Shown: positions 1 to 13,300 of the stretch, piece after piece
How the letters are laid out: each line of letters begins with the position of its first letter
Numbering within the stretch: the stretch's first letter is position 1
Assembly: GCA_007026445.1 (NCBI GenBank)
Contig: VDMD01000292.1
Span: 1 to 14,281 of the forward strand
DNA: 14,281 nucleotides
Source: Schizophyllum amplum
Taxonomy: Eukaryota > Basidiomycota > Agaricomycetes > Agaricales > Schizophyllaceae
Reading direction: 5' to 3'
The notes under the pieces: model-generated
Database searches by the model: none
What the model saw: the letters and a program-made list of their open reading frames with translations, nothing else
What the model was told of the DNA's origin: nothing
Program-made: the position numbers and the translations under genes

Positions 1-61
1 CCCTCCCTCCCCTCCCGTTCCCTCTTTTCCCAATGATTCACTGACCGCCCTCCCTCCACAG

Positions 62-3000
62 ACATCGCATGTCGCGCTCCCCTCCGGCCCACCCTCCCGA
101 CCGCTCACGCCCGCGTCGAGCGTGTATAGTGATTATAGTTATTATCCGTATGATGGGAGTTATACGCCGAATGATGGGCGGGCGAGCGAGCCGGGGACGC
201 CGATGGGGGTGGTGCACCGGTTGAAGGGGTGAGTGCCTTTTTAATATGCCGTGAGCTGTGGATGAGCCGTTTGACCTCCGCCCTCCCTAACCTCCTGCCC
301 GCCCCACACGCACGCATGCTAACCTCCCTCCCTCTTTCTCTCGTCGCTCTCTACCAATCACGCTCTAACCTCCCCCCCTCCCTCTTTCCTCTCACACACA
401 CACACGCACGCACGCACGCACGCTGACCTCCCTCGCACGCTAACCTCCTCCACGCTCTAACCTCCTCCCACACCTCCACCCTCACACGCACGCACGCTAA
501 CCTGCCCCTCCCCCCTCCCTCGCCTCCTCCCCCACTCCTCACACGCACACACGCAAACGCACGCGCGCTAACCTCGCCAGCAGCGCGGCCACAGAGCGAG
601 CGACTCGCAGGCGACGGTGAACGGTAATCGACACACGCCTAGCGATACTAGTCGGCACAAGCCGTCAGAGAGTCAGGCGACTGTGAAGGGTGCGTGTGTG
701 GTTTGGTTTTTGGTGGTTTTTGCGTCGTTGGCTTTCTACGCGTCTCTCATCGCATACCCGCCTCTCTCATCGTCTTTCGCCCCTTCGCTGATCGCATATC
801 CGCCTCTCTCATCGCCCTTCGTTGCCTTTCCTTCACTTGTTGCCTGTCTTCCCTTCACTCGTTTGTTGCCTACCCTCCCTCTTTTGTTACCCGTCTTCCC
901 TGGGTCATCGTTGCTTCCCCTCATTCTTCGTCTTCATCCCCTTCATCCCCTTGGCTCTTCGTTACATTACCCGCCTCGTTCATCGTTTTCCTCGTCGCAC
1001 ATCGTTTTCCTCGTCGCTCATCGTTTTCCTCGTCGCTCATCGTTTTCCTCGTCACCCTCACCCTCCCTCGTCACCACAAAACAAAACTCACACACAACAC
1101 AAAACTCACGCACGAACCCAACACCAACAGGTCAAAACGGACTGCTGTCGCCCGCACCGTCAGGGTTCTCGAGTGCGTCGTGTTCTCACTCCTTACTCAC
1201 CCACCACCTTCCCCCTTCTCCCCCGTCCCTACCCTTCTCACCCACCTTCCCCTTCGCCTTCGCTTCTCGCCCACTTCCCCTTCCCCCCTACCTTCTCCCC
1301 AATTCACTCACTCACCCTCCTCACTTCCCCATCTACCCCTTTACTCCCTTCTCCCCACCATGCCTCACTCACTCACTCACTTCCCCTTCCCATTCACTCA
1401 CTCACCCCCTTCTCCCCACCCAGACACCGGCCCACGCACGCCCCAGGACGGCTTCGGCCCCGGTCCACGCACCCCCCAAGACTTCCTCGCGGCGGGCATC
1501 GCGGCGCACGAGGCGAACAAGCTGGAGGAGAGCGCGCGGTTGTTTGAGAGGAGTGCGGTGAGTATTTTCATTTTCAGCTTCATGCTCCTTTACTTTCTAC
1601 TCCTCGTTTATCTTCTTACGCTCCTCCTTTATCTTCTTACGGTCCTCCTTTATCTTCTTACGGTCCTCATTCATCTTCTTACGGTCCTCATTCATCTTCT
1701 TACGCTCCTCCTTTATCTTCTTACGGTCTCCTTTATCTTCTTACGCTCCTCCTTTATCTTCTTACGGTCCTCGTTTAATTTTCTGCGTCACGCTCTACTC
1801 CTCGTGCAACCTCACTTTCCTCCTTCCCCCTCCCCTCTCCCTCTCCCTTCCCCCTTCCCCTTCCCCCTTCCCCCTTCCCCCTTCCCTCACCTTTACCTAA
1901 CCCACCCCACCCGTCCCCTAACCTCCTTCCCCGACCTAACCTCCTCCCTCACCCAACCCAACCTAACCTCCCCTAACCTCCCTTCCCCCTTCCCCCTCCC
2001 AACCTAACCAACCCAACCTAACCCTCCCTCTCTGTACCACTATAACTGACCTAACCCATAACTATAACTAACCTAACCTTCCCCATAACTATTACTAACC
2101 TAACCTAACCTACCTAACACAGACCACCGCCGGCGGCTGCGGCGTCGGCATGCTCATGTACGGGCTCGCCCTGCGGCACGGGGGGGCGTGCGGAAGGATG
2201 AGAGGGGGGTTTCGGTGAGTGCGGGTTTTTTGTTGGGGGGTTGGCTTTTTGGTGCAGGAGAGTTTGGGTTTTTGTTGATGGTGCGGGTTTTTTTTTGGTG
2301 CAAAAGAAGAATGGAGTTTGGGTTTTTTTTTGTGAGACGGGTTGAGTGTGTGGACGAGACGATGTGTGGTCCCGGCGTCGCTACGTTACGTTTCTCCTCC
2401 TCCCCCCCCCTCCCCCCCTACGCCATCACTTCCCCCCAAGCCATCGCTTCCCTCCCCCCACGCCCATCGCTTCCCCCACCCCCTCCCTTATTAGACGACT
2501 CGCTCCCCTCCTTTTCCTAACAACTTCCCTTCCCACAAACACCTCATCCCATCCCTCCCTCCCCCTCTCCCTTCCCCTCCCAACGACTCCCACCTCCCCC
2601 CTTCCCTCTCCCCCATCCCTCCCCCTCCTCCACCACCTCTCTTTACGCCTTCCCCCTCTCACCGGCTCGCCTGAACCTAAATCTAAACTAACACTCCCCC
2701 CTTCTTCCATAGCTGGCTCCGCCGCGCGCCGAGATGGCGGTGCGCGATCTGGAGGGCGAGTTGGGGGTGAGGGAGGTGAGTTTTTTGGGTTTTTGGGTGT
2801 TTTCTTTTGTGGTTTGGGGAGGAGGGTGGGGTTGTTTGTGGTTTGAGTAAATTTGGGATTTATCTGTTGGGAGAGGATGTTTGTTTGTTGGTTGGGGGGA
2901 GGATGTTTGTTTTGTTGGGTGGTATGAGTGGTGGGGGCGTGGGAGTGGGGAGAAGGGTTGTTTTGCGGTTTGTTTGGGCGAGGATGTTTTGGGCAGGGAG

Positions 3001-4990
3001 AGGGGTCCGAAGGGGTGTTGTCGGCAGCCCTTCTTGAAGCGGTCGCTCCTGCCCATAATCGTCCATCCCACTCGACGCGCGCGCAGCTCGTTCTTGTCCG
3101 TCCTTGCGTTTTTCGCTTCTACTTTTTGCTTTGTTTTACTCTTAGGTTTCCTTCCTTCGCACCCCTCGGCTCTCGTTCCTTCCCACCCCTCGGCTCTCGT
3201 TCCTTCCGACCCCCCTCGGCTCTCGCTCCATCCTGCCCCTCAGACGTCTTCACCCTGCGGCTCTCCTTACGCACTGCTCCCTCGTGCCCCCTTCCTCACC
3301 TTTCCAAACACCCATCCGACCTCCCTACCATCCATCCGACCTCCCTCCCCTCCTACACCCGTACGACCTCCCGTCCCCTCCTACACCCGTACGACCTCCC
3401 ATCCCCTCCTACACCCGTACGACCCTCCCATCCCCTCCTACACACGTACGACTAACCCACCCCAGTCGCCATGCTCCCCGAGGCCTCCCATCTACAAGGC
3501 CCACCCCACCTATCTGGCTACTCGGAGAAGCCCAACATAGTCGATACAAGCCCCCGCTCCCCCGATCAACATATACGTTCCCCCACTGCATCGGCGTTGC
3601 TCCAACTACTTCGCCACTATCTCCAACTACGTCGACGCTGTCCCCCGATCAACATATACATTCCCCTGATACGTCGACCCAGTCCCCCAATACCTCCTCC
3701 TTCTCCCCCTCCTCCAGTACCTCCGCCTCCTCCTCCTCCCCCCAGTCCTCCTCCACAAAGAAAGAAGCGCTCGCTCTTCCGCTCGCGCAGCCGCGGTGCG
3801 TTGCCCGGGTCAGACTGTTTGGGTGTCTGGTGTTCGGGTGTTCTGGATGGTTTTGGGTGTCTTGGATGGTTTTGGGTGTTTGGCGTATTCTGTTGTTCGA
3901 GCGTATTCTGTTGTTCGGCGTGTTTGTTGTTCGGCGTATTCTGTTGTTCCGGCGTGTTTGTCGTTCGGCGTGTTTGTCGTTCGGCGCATTCGCACTACAT
4001 ACCTCCATACATCTCGTTTCTCTGCTACGTCCATTACTGCTGTTCCTTCTACATCGTCCTTCCTTCGTATCGAATCCTCCTTGTTCGACTAACCCTGTTG
4101 TGTACCATCCTCTTGCCCCTTGTCTTCGCCTTCCCTCATGGTCCGCCTGCTCATTTCTTTCGTCATTGCTACTCTGATGCATCGCTCTGGTCCGACGCTA
4201 ATCACCTCTCTCAATAGGACCCCCACCATCCTCTCCCTCCACCGCCGCGGCTACAGAAAAGGCCTCCGCGCACGCGGCCAAGGCGAGCATGGGCATGGAC
4301 CGCGTCAACGATGGCGTGCAGGCGGAGTTGGTGTTGGCGATTTATGAGGTGAGTTTTGGAGAGTGGGAGAGTTTTTTGGTGTGGGAGGGGCGAAAAGGGC
4401 AGTGGGCGAGTGGCGAGTGTGGGGGGAGCGGGGGGAGTGGGGAGTGGCAAGTGAAAAGTGGGGCGACCGCTCGGTCCTCCGAGTTCCCCTTACCCGCCCG
4501 CCACCTTCCTCGACGTTAATGCTCGTTCGCGTCCATTTCGTCAACGTCAACTGCTCGTCTATATCCCCTTCGTCCGCGTTCCCTTCTTTACATCCCCTTC
4601 GTCCATGTCCATAACGACCGCACCCGTTCCCGTTTGTCCCCTTCGCCCGCATTCACATCCCCGCGCCTCCAACACCCCACCCATTAACACCCCACCCACT
4701 AACACCCCACCACTAACTAACACCCCACCACTAAACAACACCCCACCACTAACTAACCCCCCTCCCTCCCTAGTCGGCCAATGCTTCTTCCACGGCTGGG
4801 CGTCCCCAAGGACCAAAAGATGGGCGTCTCCTACTACACCGTCGCCGCGCGCCTCGGGGACGCGGACGCGCAGTCGGATTTGGCCTTCTGTTTGGCGAAA
4901 TGGGCGGGGTGTAAGAAGGATAGGAAGGCGGCGGCGAGGTGGTATCGGGCGGCGGTGAGTGTTGCGTTGGTGGTTCTTGTTGTGTGGTTG

Positions 4991-5022
<32 letters not shown>

Positions 5023-5284
5023 GGGGAAGGAGGGGGGGGGGGGGGGGGGGGGAGGAGGGAAGGAGGGGGGGAGGAAGAGTGTAGAGGTGGGGAGCAGGAC
5101 GTCGGAGGAATGTGGTGTCTGGGAGGAGGGGGGCAGGAAAGCAAAAGATAGAGGTGCAGGAAAGCGAAGGAGGAGGGAGGAGGCGCAGCAAAGCGAAACA
5201 CGAAATGCTGACGCAAATACTGCAGGTTGCCCAGGGCCAGAGCGATATCGGTCTCGCGTGATATACAAGGAGAAGTTTCAATGA
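62..5284 (+). CDS. Sel1-repeat (HCP-like) protein, 5' partial, with frame-disrupting indels
   Basis: This is the C-terminal part of a fungal Sel1-repeat protein; such alpha-helical repeats usually act as scaffolds or activators, but I cannot name the partner. The first visible exon encodes a low-complexity stretch containing SSVYSDYSYYPYDGSYTP. A Pro/Gly linker and TPQDFLAAGIAAHEANKLEE (1424-1557) follow. The Sel1 units are GVGMLMYGLALRHG (2123-2214), AELVLAIYE (4218-4348), then GVSYYTVAARLGDADAQSDL and GCKKDRKAAARWYRAA (4774-4954), and finally VAQGQSDIGLA (5226 onward). The family usually ends in a GLAWIYKEKF-type tail, and that tail is present but one base out of frame. As written, the frame closes at 5259-5261; the family-like stop is at 5282-5284. 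Several exons need a one-base correction to stay in frame (see findings). The start lies left of the window: position 62 follows a CAG acceptor. The family call is firm; exon 3466-3795 is the least certain part. Confidence 0.8.
393..422. repeat. CA / CGCA microsatellite
   Basis: About six CA dinucleotides pass into about four CGCA tetranucleotides inside the 229-594 intron of the Sel1 gene. Related ACGCACG runs recur at 484-495 and 541-563. Confidence 0.85.
981..1057. repeat. 19-bp tandem repeat, four copies
   Basis: The unit ATCGTTTTCCTCGTCGCTC recurs with starts at 982, 1001, 1020 and 1039, an exact 19-nt period. It lies inside the 690-1130 intron. A looser repeat of CGCCTCTCTCATCG lies upstream at about 760-810. 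Confidence 0.85.
1590..1785. repeat. 21-bp tandem repeat, eight clear copies
   Basis: TCTTCTTACG recurs at 1611, 1632, 1653, 1674, 1695, 1716, 1736 and 1757. The period is 21 nt except for one 20-nt step where a C is missing. The rest of the unit alternates between GGTCCTCCTTTA, GGTCCTCATTCA and CTCCTCCTTTA. A decayed copy precedes the array. It fills the 5' half of the 1558-2122 intron. Its translation looks like hydrophobic LLTVLLY repeats but is not coding. Confidence 0.9.
1890..2118 (+). repeat. CCTAA-rich array, branch-site-like CTAAC words
   Basis: The 3' half of the 1558-2122 intron is a C/T-rich tract in which CTAAC or CCTAACC recurs more than a dozen times, ending just before the CACAG acceptor at 2118-2122. 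CTAAC fits the fungal branch-point consensus. Spacing is irregular, so this is not a simple telomere-type array. Confidence 0.75.
3160..3228. repeat. 24-26 bp tandem repeat, three copies
   Basis: CCCCTCGGCTCTCG recurs, with CGGCTCTCG at 3167, 3191 and 3217. It lies in the C-rich part of the 2776-3465 intron. Confidence 0.8.
3347..3452. repeat. 28-bp tandem repeat, four copies
   Basis: CCTACACCCGTACGACC-type units start at 3352, 3380, 3408 and 3437, with periods of 28, 28 and 29; the last step has one extra C. The array ends about 14 nt before the acceptor at 3463-3465, and the final unit is followed by a branch-like ACTAAC at 3451. Confidence 0.9.
3845..3990. repeat. G/T-rich 16-19 bp tandem repeats
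   Basis: Two 19-nt copies of GGATGGTTTTGGGTGT start at 3845 and 3864. At least six units of GCGTATTCTGTTGTTCG or GCGTGTTTGTCGTTCG follow, with starts at 3883, 3901, 3918, 3934, 3952, 3968 and 3984. The array occupies the 5' half of the 3796-4217 intron. Confidence 0.85.
4671..4770 (+). repeat. AACACCCCACCACTA repeat before an acceptor
   Basis: About five copies of AACACCCCACC followed by ACTAAC or ATTAAC run almost to the TAG acceptor at 4771-4773. Each unit contributes a possible branch-site word. Confidence 0.8.
5005..5052 (+). repeat. G17 and G21 homopolymer tracts
   Basis: Two long guanine runs, 5005-5021 (17 G) and 5032-5052 (21 G), are separated by AGGGGAAGGA. A GT repeat at 4990-5004 precedes them. 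They lie in the last intron (4955-5225) of the Sel1 gene, on the transcribed-RNA sense, and could form G-quadruplexes. Exact lengths are unlikely to be reliable. Confidence 0.9.
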
Positions 5285-6050
5285 ATGGAGCGCGCTGCTT
5301 GTTACCGGCTGGTTTACGATTCTGTTCGTACTCGCCTCGTTCCCAACGCACCTGCAAATCTCTGTTCACTTAACATTATTATCCTGAGCCTCCTCCACTC
5401 AGGTTCCCGAGCCTCCTGCACTCAAAGTACCGTACGTATATATACCTACTGATCTTACTCACCCACGACGTTCGTTGATCCTTTTCGTTTCTCGTTTCTC
5501 TTTTTGAGCCTCGTCTCTTTCGTTCTTCTTTGGCCTTTGACTCTGTTCTTCTTTTTTCTGTCTCGAGCCGCCCCGTTGTTCATGTAACCATTTCGCTCGT
5601 TTACCTACCGTCTCACTGCTTGCTTGCTCGCTATTCGTAGATAATCGGCTCGGAATATTCATCTGGAACCCGGAACGTTCGCCCACAGCAAAACTTTCGT
5701 CCTGAGTTTTCAGCTCGTCGCACTGCGCACTAAGTGTATGAGTACAGGAGGACCTCTACGAAACGAGTTCGACCACGATGTCCAGTAACGACATGGAGAG
5801 ATTCCTTCCTCACCAAATTCCGCAGCGGGCGCGCGAGCTCCGCTGATACACCGTGGTTGGCGTCGATATGTCCGAGAGCGACGCCTTATATCAACAGTGT
5901 GCATGTGTGGGCACCTATTCACTACACTTGATCATCGCCATGCATCGTTGAACTGTGCTCTGTACCTGGCCGTCAATATGTAAGGTAGCGGAGAGCGTTA
6001 ATCAGACCACACCATGTTCAATCGTCCTCCTTGTTGAATGACTGCAGATC
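5285..6050. other. Convergent intergenic region
   Basis: This separates the 3' end of the plus-strand Sel1 gene from the 3' end of the minus-strand F-box gene. It contains a T/C-rich tract at about 5476-5560. Open frames on both strands (65-75 codons) have unconvincing composition. I see no RNA gene, repeat or terminator consensus that I can support. Confidence 0.6.
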
Positions 6051-7706
6051 TCAGTCGTCTACCGCCTCCATGTTTTCATGGTCCCCTATATTCGAGAACT
6101 CCATCACGAGCTTTCTTACGTGCCTCCAGTGCTCGCACGGTATTCCTGTGGCATTGAAGTGGATGGTGGCGAGCTGAGGAAAGTAGATGGACAGAAATGA
6201 AGCGACGGCGTGGGAGTCGTGGATGGGCGACCACAACACTGAAAGTTTGCTGAGAGGCGACAAGGTGTTTGGGTGCGGCGGAATTTGGTCGATCGACACA
6301 TCAGTACCATCCATCTCGAGCTCGAGGTAGCACAAGTTGGGACATTGCATGGCCAATGGGACGAGCGCATACAGGGTCAAGCGCCGAGGCTGCCAATACG
6401 GGGTAAAGGTACTGCGAAGCGAGAGCATCTCCACAGCGGGCCATGCCGTCGCCATGCGCTCGATAGTGGCCGGTATCAGGTCGAACCCGGCAAAGGTCCG
6501 CATGCTGAGCTTGCGCATTCCGGTGAAGTCGAGCAGGGGCATGATATGGTCGTCCGTCACCGGATCACCCTCTACGTTGGGATCCTCTGAGTTGCAGTCC
6601 CACTCCTCGATATTCAGGGAACACAACAGGTGCGGCTGTGCATGTGCGGCTTGGATAGCGGCGTACAATCTCTTCCAGTCACCAGGAGCCGGATTGAGCA
6701 GACATAGCGAGAGTCTTCCCATAGCTGTGAAGGTGGAGGCTTGGAAGAGCTCTAGGCAGAGCCGCATATCTATGTTGCCCAGATGGAGATATGATAGAGA
6801 TGCGAAGGCTTTGGGGGGCAACGACAGTGGAATCCAGCGTAGTGTATTTGCAGGGCTGGTGATGAGTTGTGTCAGATGCGATGACTGGGACAAGAAAATG
6901 AGGGATGAATGATCCAGTACGTCGGACTCCAGAGAGTGAAGGTCCCAGGCCCGAATCAGACGCGAATGCAGGACCTTGAGTTCGTCGTTGTCTTCTACGT
7001 TGTAGCTTTCGGTATCCAAATAGAACGACGTAACAAAAGGGCAGCGATCAGTGAGGTCGGACAGCAGGGATATATACGGGCGAGCAGTCCGTGATAGTAT
7101 CAGCTCGAGCGAGCTGAGCGACGGCGAGAGATATTGTTGGAAATGGCTGAGGCTGGCGCCGCCGGTATACCAAATCAGGTGACGCAAATTGACAAAGACG
7201 GGTTGAGGGAGCACAGAGCCGATGGCTTCGTACACTTCTTTAGACAGCCCAGGCTCCCACTCCCTGAGATCCCTGCCATCTGCAGGAAGGCCAACAATAA
7301 GCTTGTTGACTAGCGGCGCGTGAAAAAGGAGTCGCTCTGTATCCGTGGGGAGAATGGGACGCTTTGGATACTGGCACTGGGTGTGAGCAACGGTGGTGAT
7401 ATCAAGAATGAACTTAGTACTTACGAATAACTCTGCGCAAGTCACGCTGAGTTGGTCAGTCGGCCTCCCCTCCCAAAGGTCTTCCGGCATGCAGTGCAGT
7501 AGGATGTCCTCAAGCGTCAACTTGTCGTCATACTTCCAGAGCGCCATTCGGATAGCGGGCATATAGAAAGCCCGACACGTCCGCGCGCATGCGGCGAGTG
7601 CGCGCGAGTGCACATCGTAGGGACCGTGTTCCTCTGCGCCGTCCTTGGTGACGAGCGTGTTGCATATATCCAAGACGATTTCAGGTACCTTGAGAGCTGG
7701 ATGCAT
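6051..7706 (-). CDS. F-box domain protein (intronless)
   Basis: This is a single-exon protein of 551 residues. The N-terminus (about residues 3-55) reads as a fungal F-box: LKVPEIVLDICNTL, then LAACARTCRAFYMPAIRMALW, then LTLEDILLHCMPEDLW. This arrangement is typical of F-box proteins in mushroom-forming fungi. F-box proteins bind Skp1 and bring substrates to SCF ubiquitin ligases; the substrate here is unknown. The remaining roughly 480 residues contain recurring hydrophobic leucine-rich segments such as SLSSLELILSR, FASLSYLHLGNIDMRLCLEL and CPNLCYLELEMDG, suggesting a degenerate leucine-rich substrate-binding domain. It ends EAVDD before TGA. The frame is intact, unlike those of the two neighbouring multi-exon genes. 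The start at 7706 is chosen because the F-box begins within five residues of this methionine. Confidence 0.88.
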   Translation of the reverse strand: MHPALKVPEIVLDICNTLVTKDGAEEHGPYDVHSRALAACARTCRAFYMPAIRMALWKYDDKLTLEDILLHCMPEDLWEGRPTDQLSVTCAELFVSTKFILDITTVAHTQCQYPKRPILPTDTERLLFHAPLVNKLIVGLPADGRDLREWEPGLSKEVYEAIGSVLPQPVFVNLRHLIWYTGGASLSHFQQYLSPSLSSLELILSRTARPYISLLSDLTDRCPFVTSFYLDTESYNVEDNDELKVLHSRLIRAWDLHSLESDVLDHSSLIFLSQSSHLTQLITSPANTLRWIPLSLPPKAFASLSYLHLGNIDMRLCLELFQASTFTAMGRLSLCLLNPAPGDWKRLYAAIQAAHAQPHLLCSLNIEEWDCNSEDPNVEGDPVTDDHIMPLLDFTGMRKLSMRTFAGFDLIPATIERMATAWPAVEMLSLRSTFTPYWQPRRLTLYALVPLAMQCPNLCYLELEMDGTDVSIDQIPPHPNTLSPLSKLSVLWSPIHDSHAVASFLSIYFPQLATIHFNATGIPCEHWRHVRKLVMEFSNIGDHENMEAVDD

Positions 7707-8353
7707 GGTAGATGGCGCCGACTACATGGCTGAGCTTTAGCGATGCACATGGACAACTTTGGAAAAACGTACAGATAGGATGGATGTTTTCGATGGCTTT
7801 TGTCAATTGAGGTTCCAAGGAGGATTCGGTTTCCAGATGTGCACGTCAGCAGCCAAAGCAAAATGTGGGGCGGACTCGCAGTTGCTCGCAGCCAGAGAGG
7901 TGAGTCAAAACCAAACATTCGCACGACGAATTGTCATGGATTGTGTCCGGACGGTTGAAGTTGATGTCACACCTCTGTTACACGCTTTCGATCGCCTTGC
8001 GTAACGAGCCAGGGGCAAAGGCGTTCGTGGAGGACTGTGGTAAGTAGCAAAGCCATTGTCGGGTGAGACAACGCCAAAGAGAACTGGAAAGAGAATGGAG
8101 AGCGGCGGAGATGGTGGTCAGGGCCCGAGAGCGAGGGGGATGCGCCAGGAAAGACATTTTTTGAATCTGTCAAAGCGCGCCAGCTCGGCAAAAAGGGCCT
8201 CCTTGCTTAAAGAAGGGATATTCCCCTCATGAGGACACCCACGACCAGTGATATGCCGAGCAAGTCCATCACGAACAAATAACATGAACATCCTCGCTAC
8301 ATCCTCCCCTGCCGTCCCCTGTCCTCAGAAAGCCCCTCCCCTTCCCTCCCACT
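7707..8353. other. Intergenic region upstream of the F-box gene
   Basis: This holds the promoter and 5' UTR of the F-box gene and the 3' UTR of PRP16; both are transcribed leftwards. No clear TATA box or poly(A) signal is visible. On the minus strand, a GTACGT near 7770 and a CTCAG about 40 nt downstream could bound a short 5' UTR intron, but this is weak. Confidence 0.45.

Positions 8354-13300
<4,947 letters not shown>

Larger units (their letters stand above)
62..5261 (+). other. Exon-intron map of the Sel1-repeat gene
   Basis: Proposed exons are 62-228, 595-689, 1131-1172, 1424-1557, 2123-2214, 2713-2775, 3466-3795, 4218-4348, 4774-4954 and 5226-5261. Every donor is GTGAGT or GTGCGT and every acceptor ends in AG. 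Junction phases agree from 62 to 2214 (2, 1, 1, 0), and again at 3795/4218 (phase 1) and 4954/5226 (phase 0). The 2775/3466 junction is phase 0 but needs a base added in exon 2713-2775. The 4348/4774 junction lacks one base. Introns are 366, 441, 251, 565, 498, 690, 422, 425 and 271 nt. Bases 1-61 are the C-rich 3' end of a further intron. The 690-nt intron could hide an exon near 3030-3085. Confidence 0.65.

Noticed and set aside
1600..1785. Apparent multi-pass membrane protein with LLTVLLY repeats
   Set aside because: It is the translation of the 21-bp T/C-rich tandem repeat; the hydrophobicity is a by-product of T-rich codons, and the array lies between a clear donor and acceptor.
617..2007. 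Long plus-strand open frames (314, 437 and 241 codons) rich in Pro, Ser and Leu
   Set aside because: They run through predicted introns made of C/T repeats with few stop codons. Only the segments matching the proposed exons look like protein.
1940..2118. Internal telomere-like CCTAA repeat
   Set aside because: Copies are irregular, interspersed with C/T tracts and not CCCTAA arrays. They lie within a spliced intron, so branch-site-like words fit better.
981..3990. CRISPR-like arrays
   Set aside because: The repeats are contiguous tandem units without unique spacers, in a eukaryotic gene.
4559..5369. Minus-strand Pro-rich frames of 144-240 codons
   Set aside because: They are reverse complements of the G-rich intron and the Sel1 exon 4774-4954, and are mostly poly-Pro from G tracts.
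5459..5686. Basic 75-codon minus-strand frame
   Set aside because: It is the complement of a T/C-rich tract, giving Lys/Glu/Arg codons by composition; it has no recognisable domain.
6116..6912. Frames overlapping the F-box gene on both strands
   Set aside because: They are shadows of the 551-codon F-box frame, with no domain of their own.
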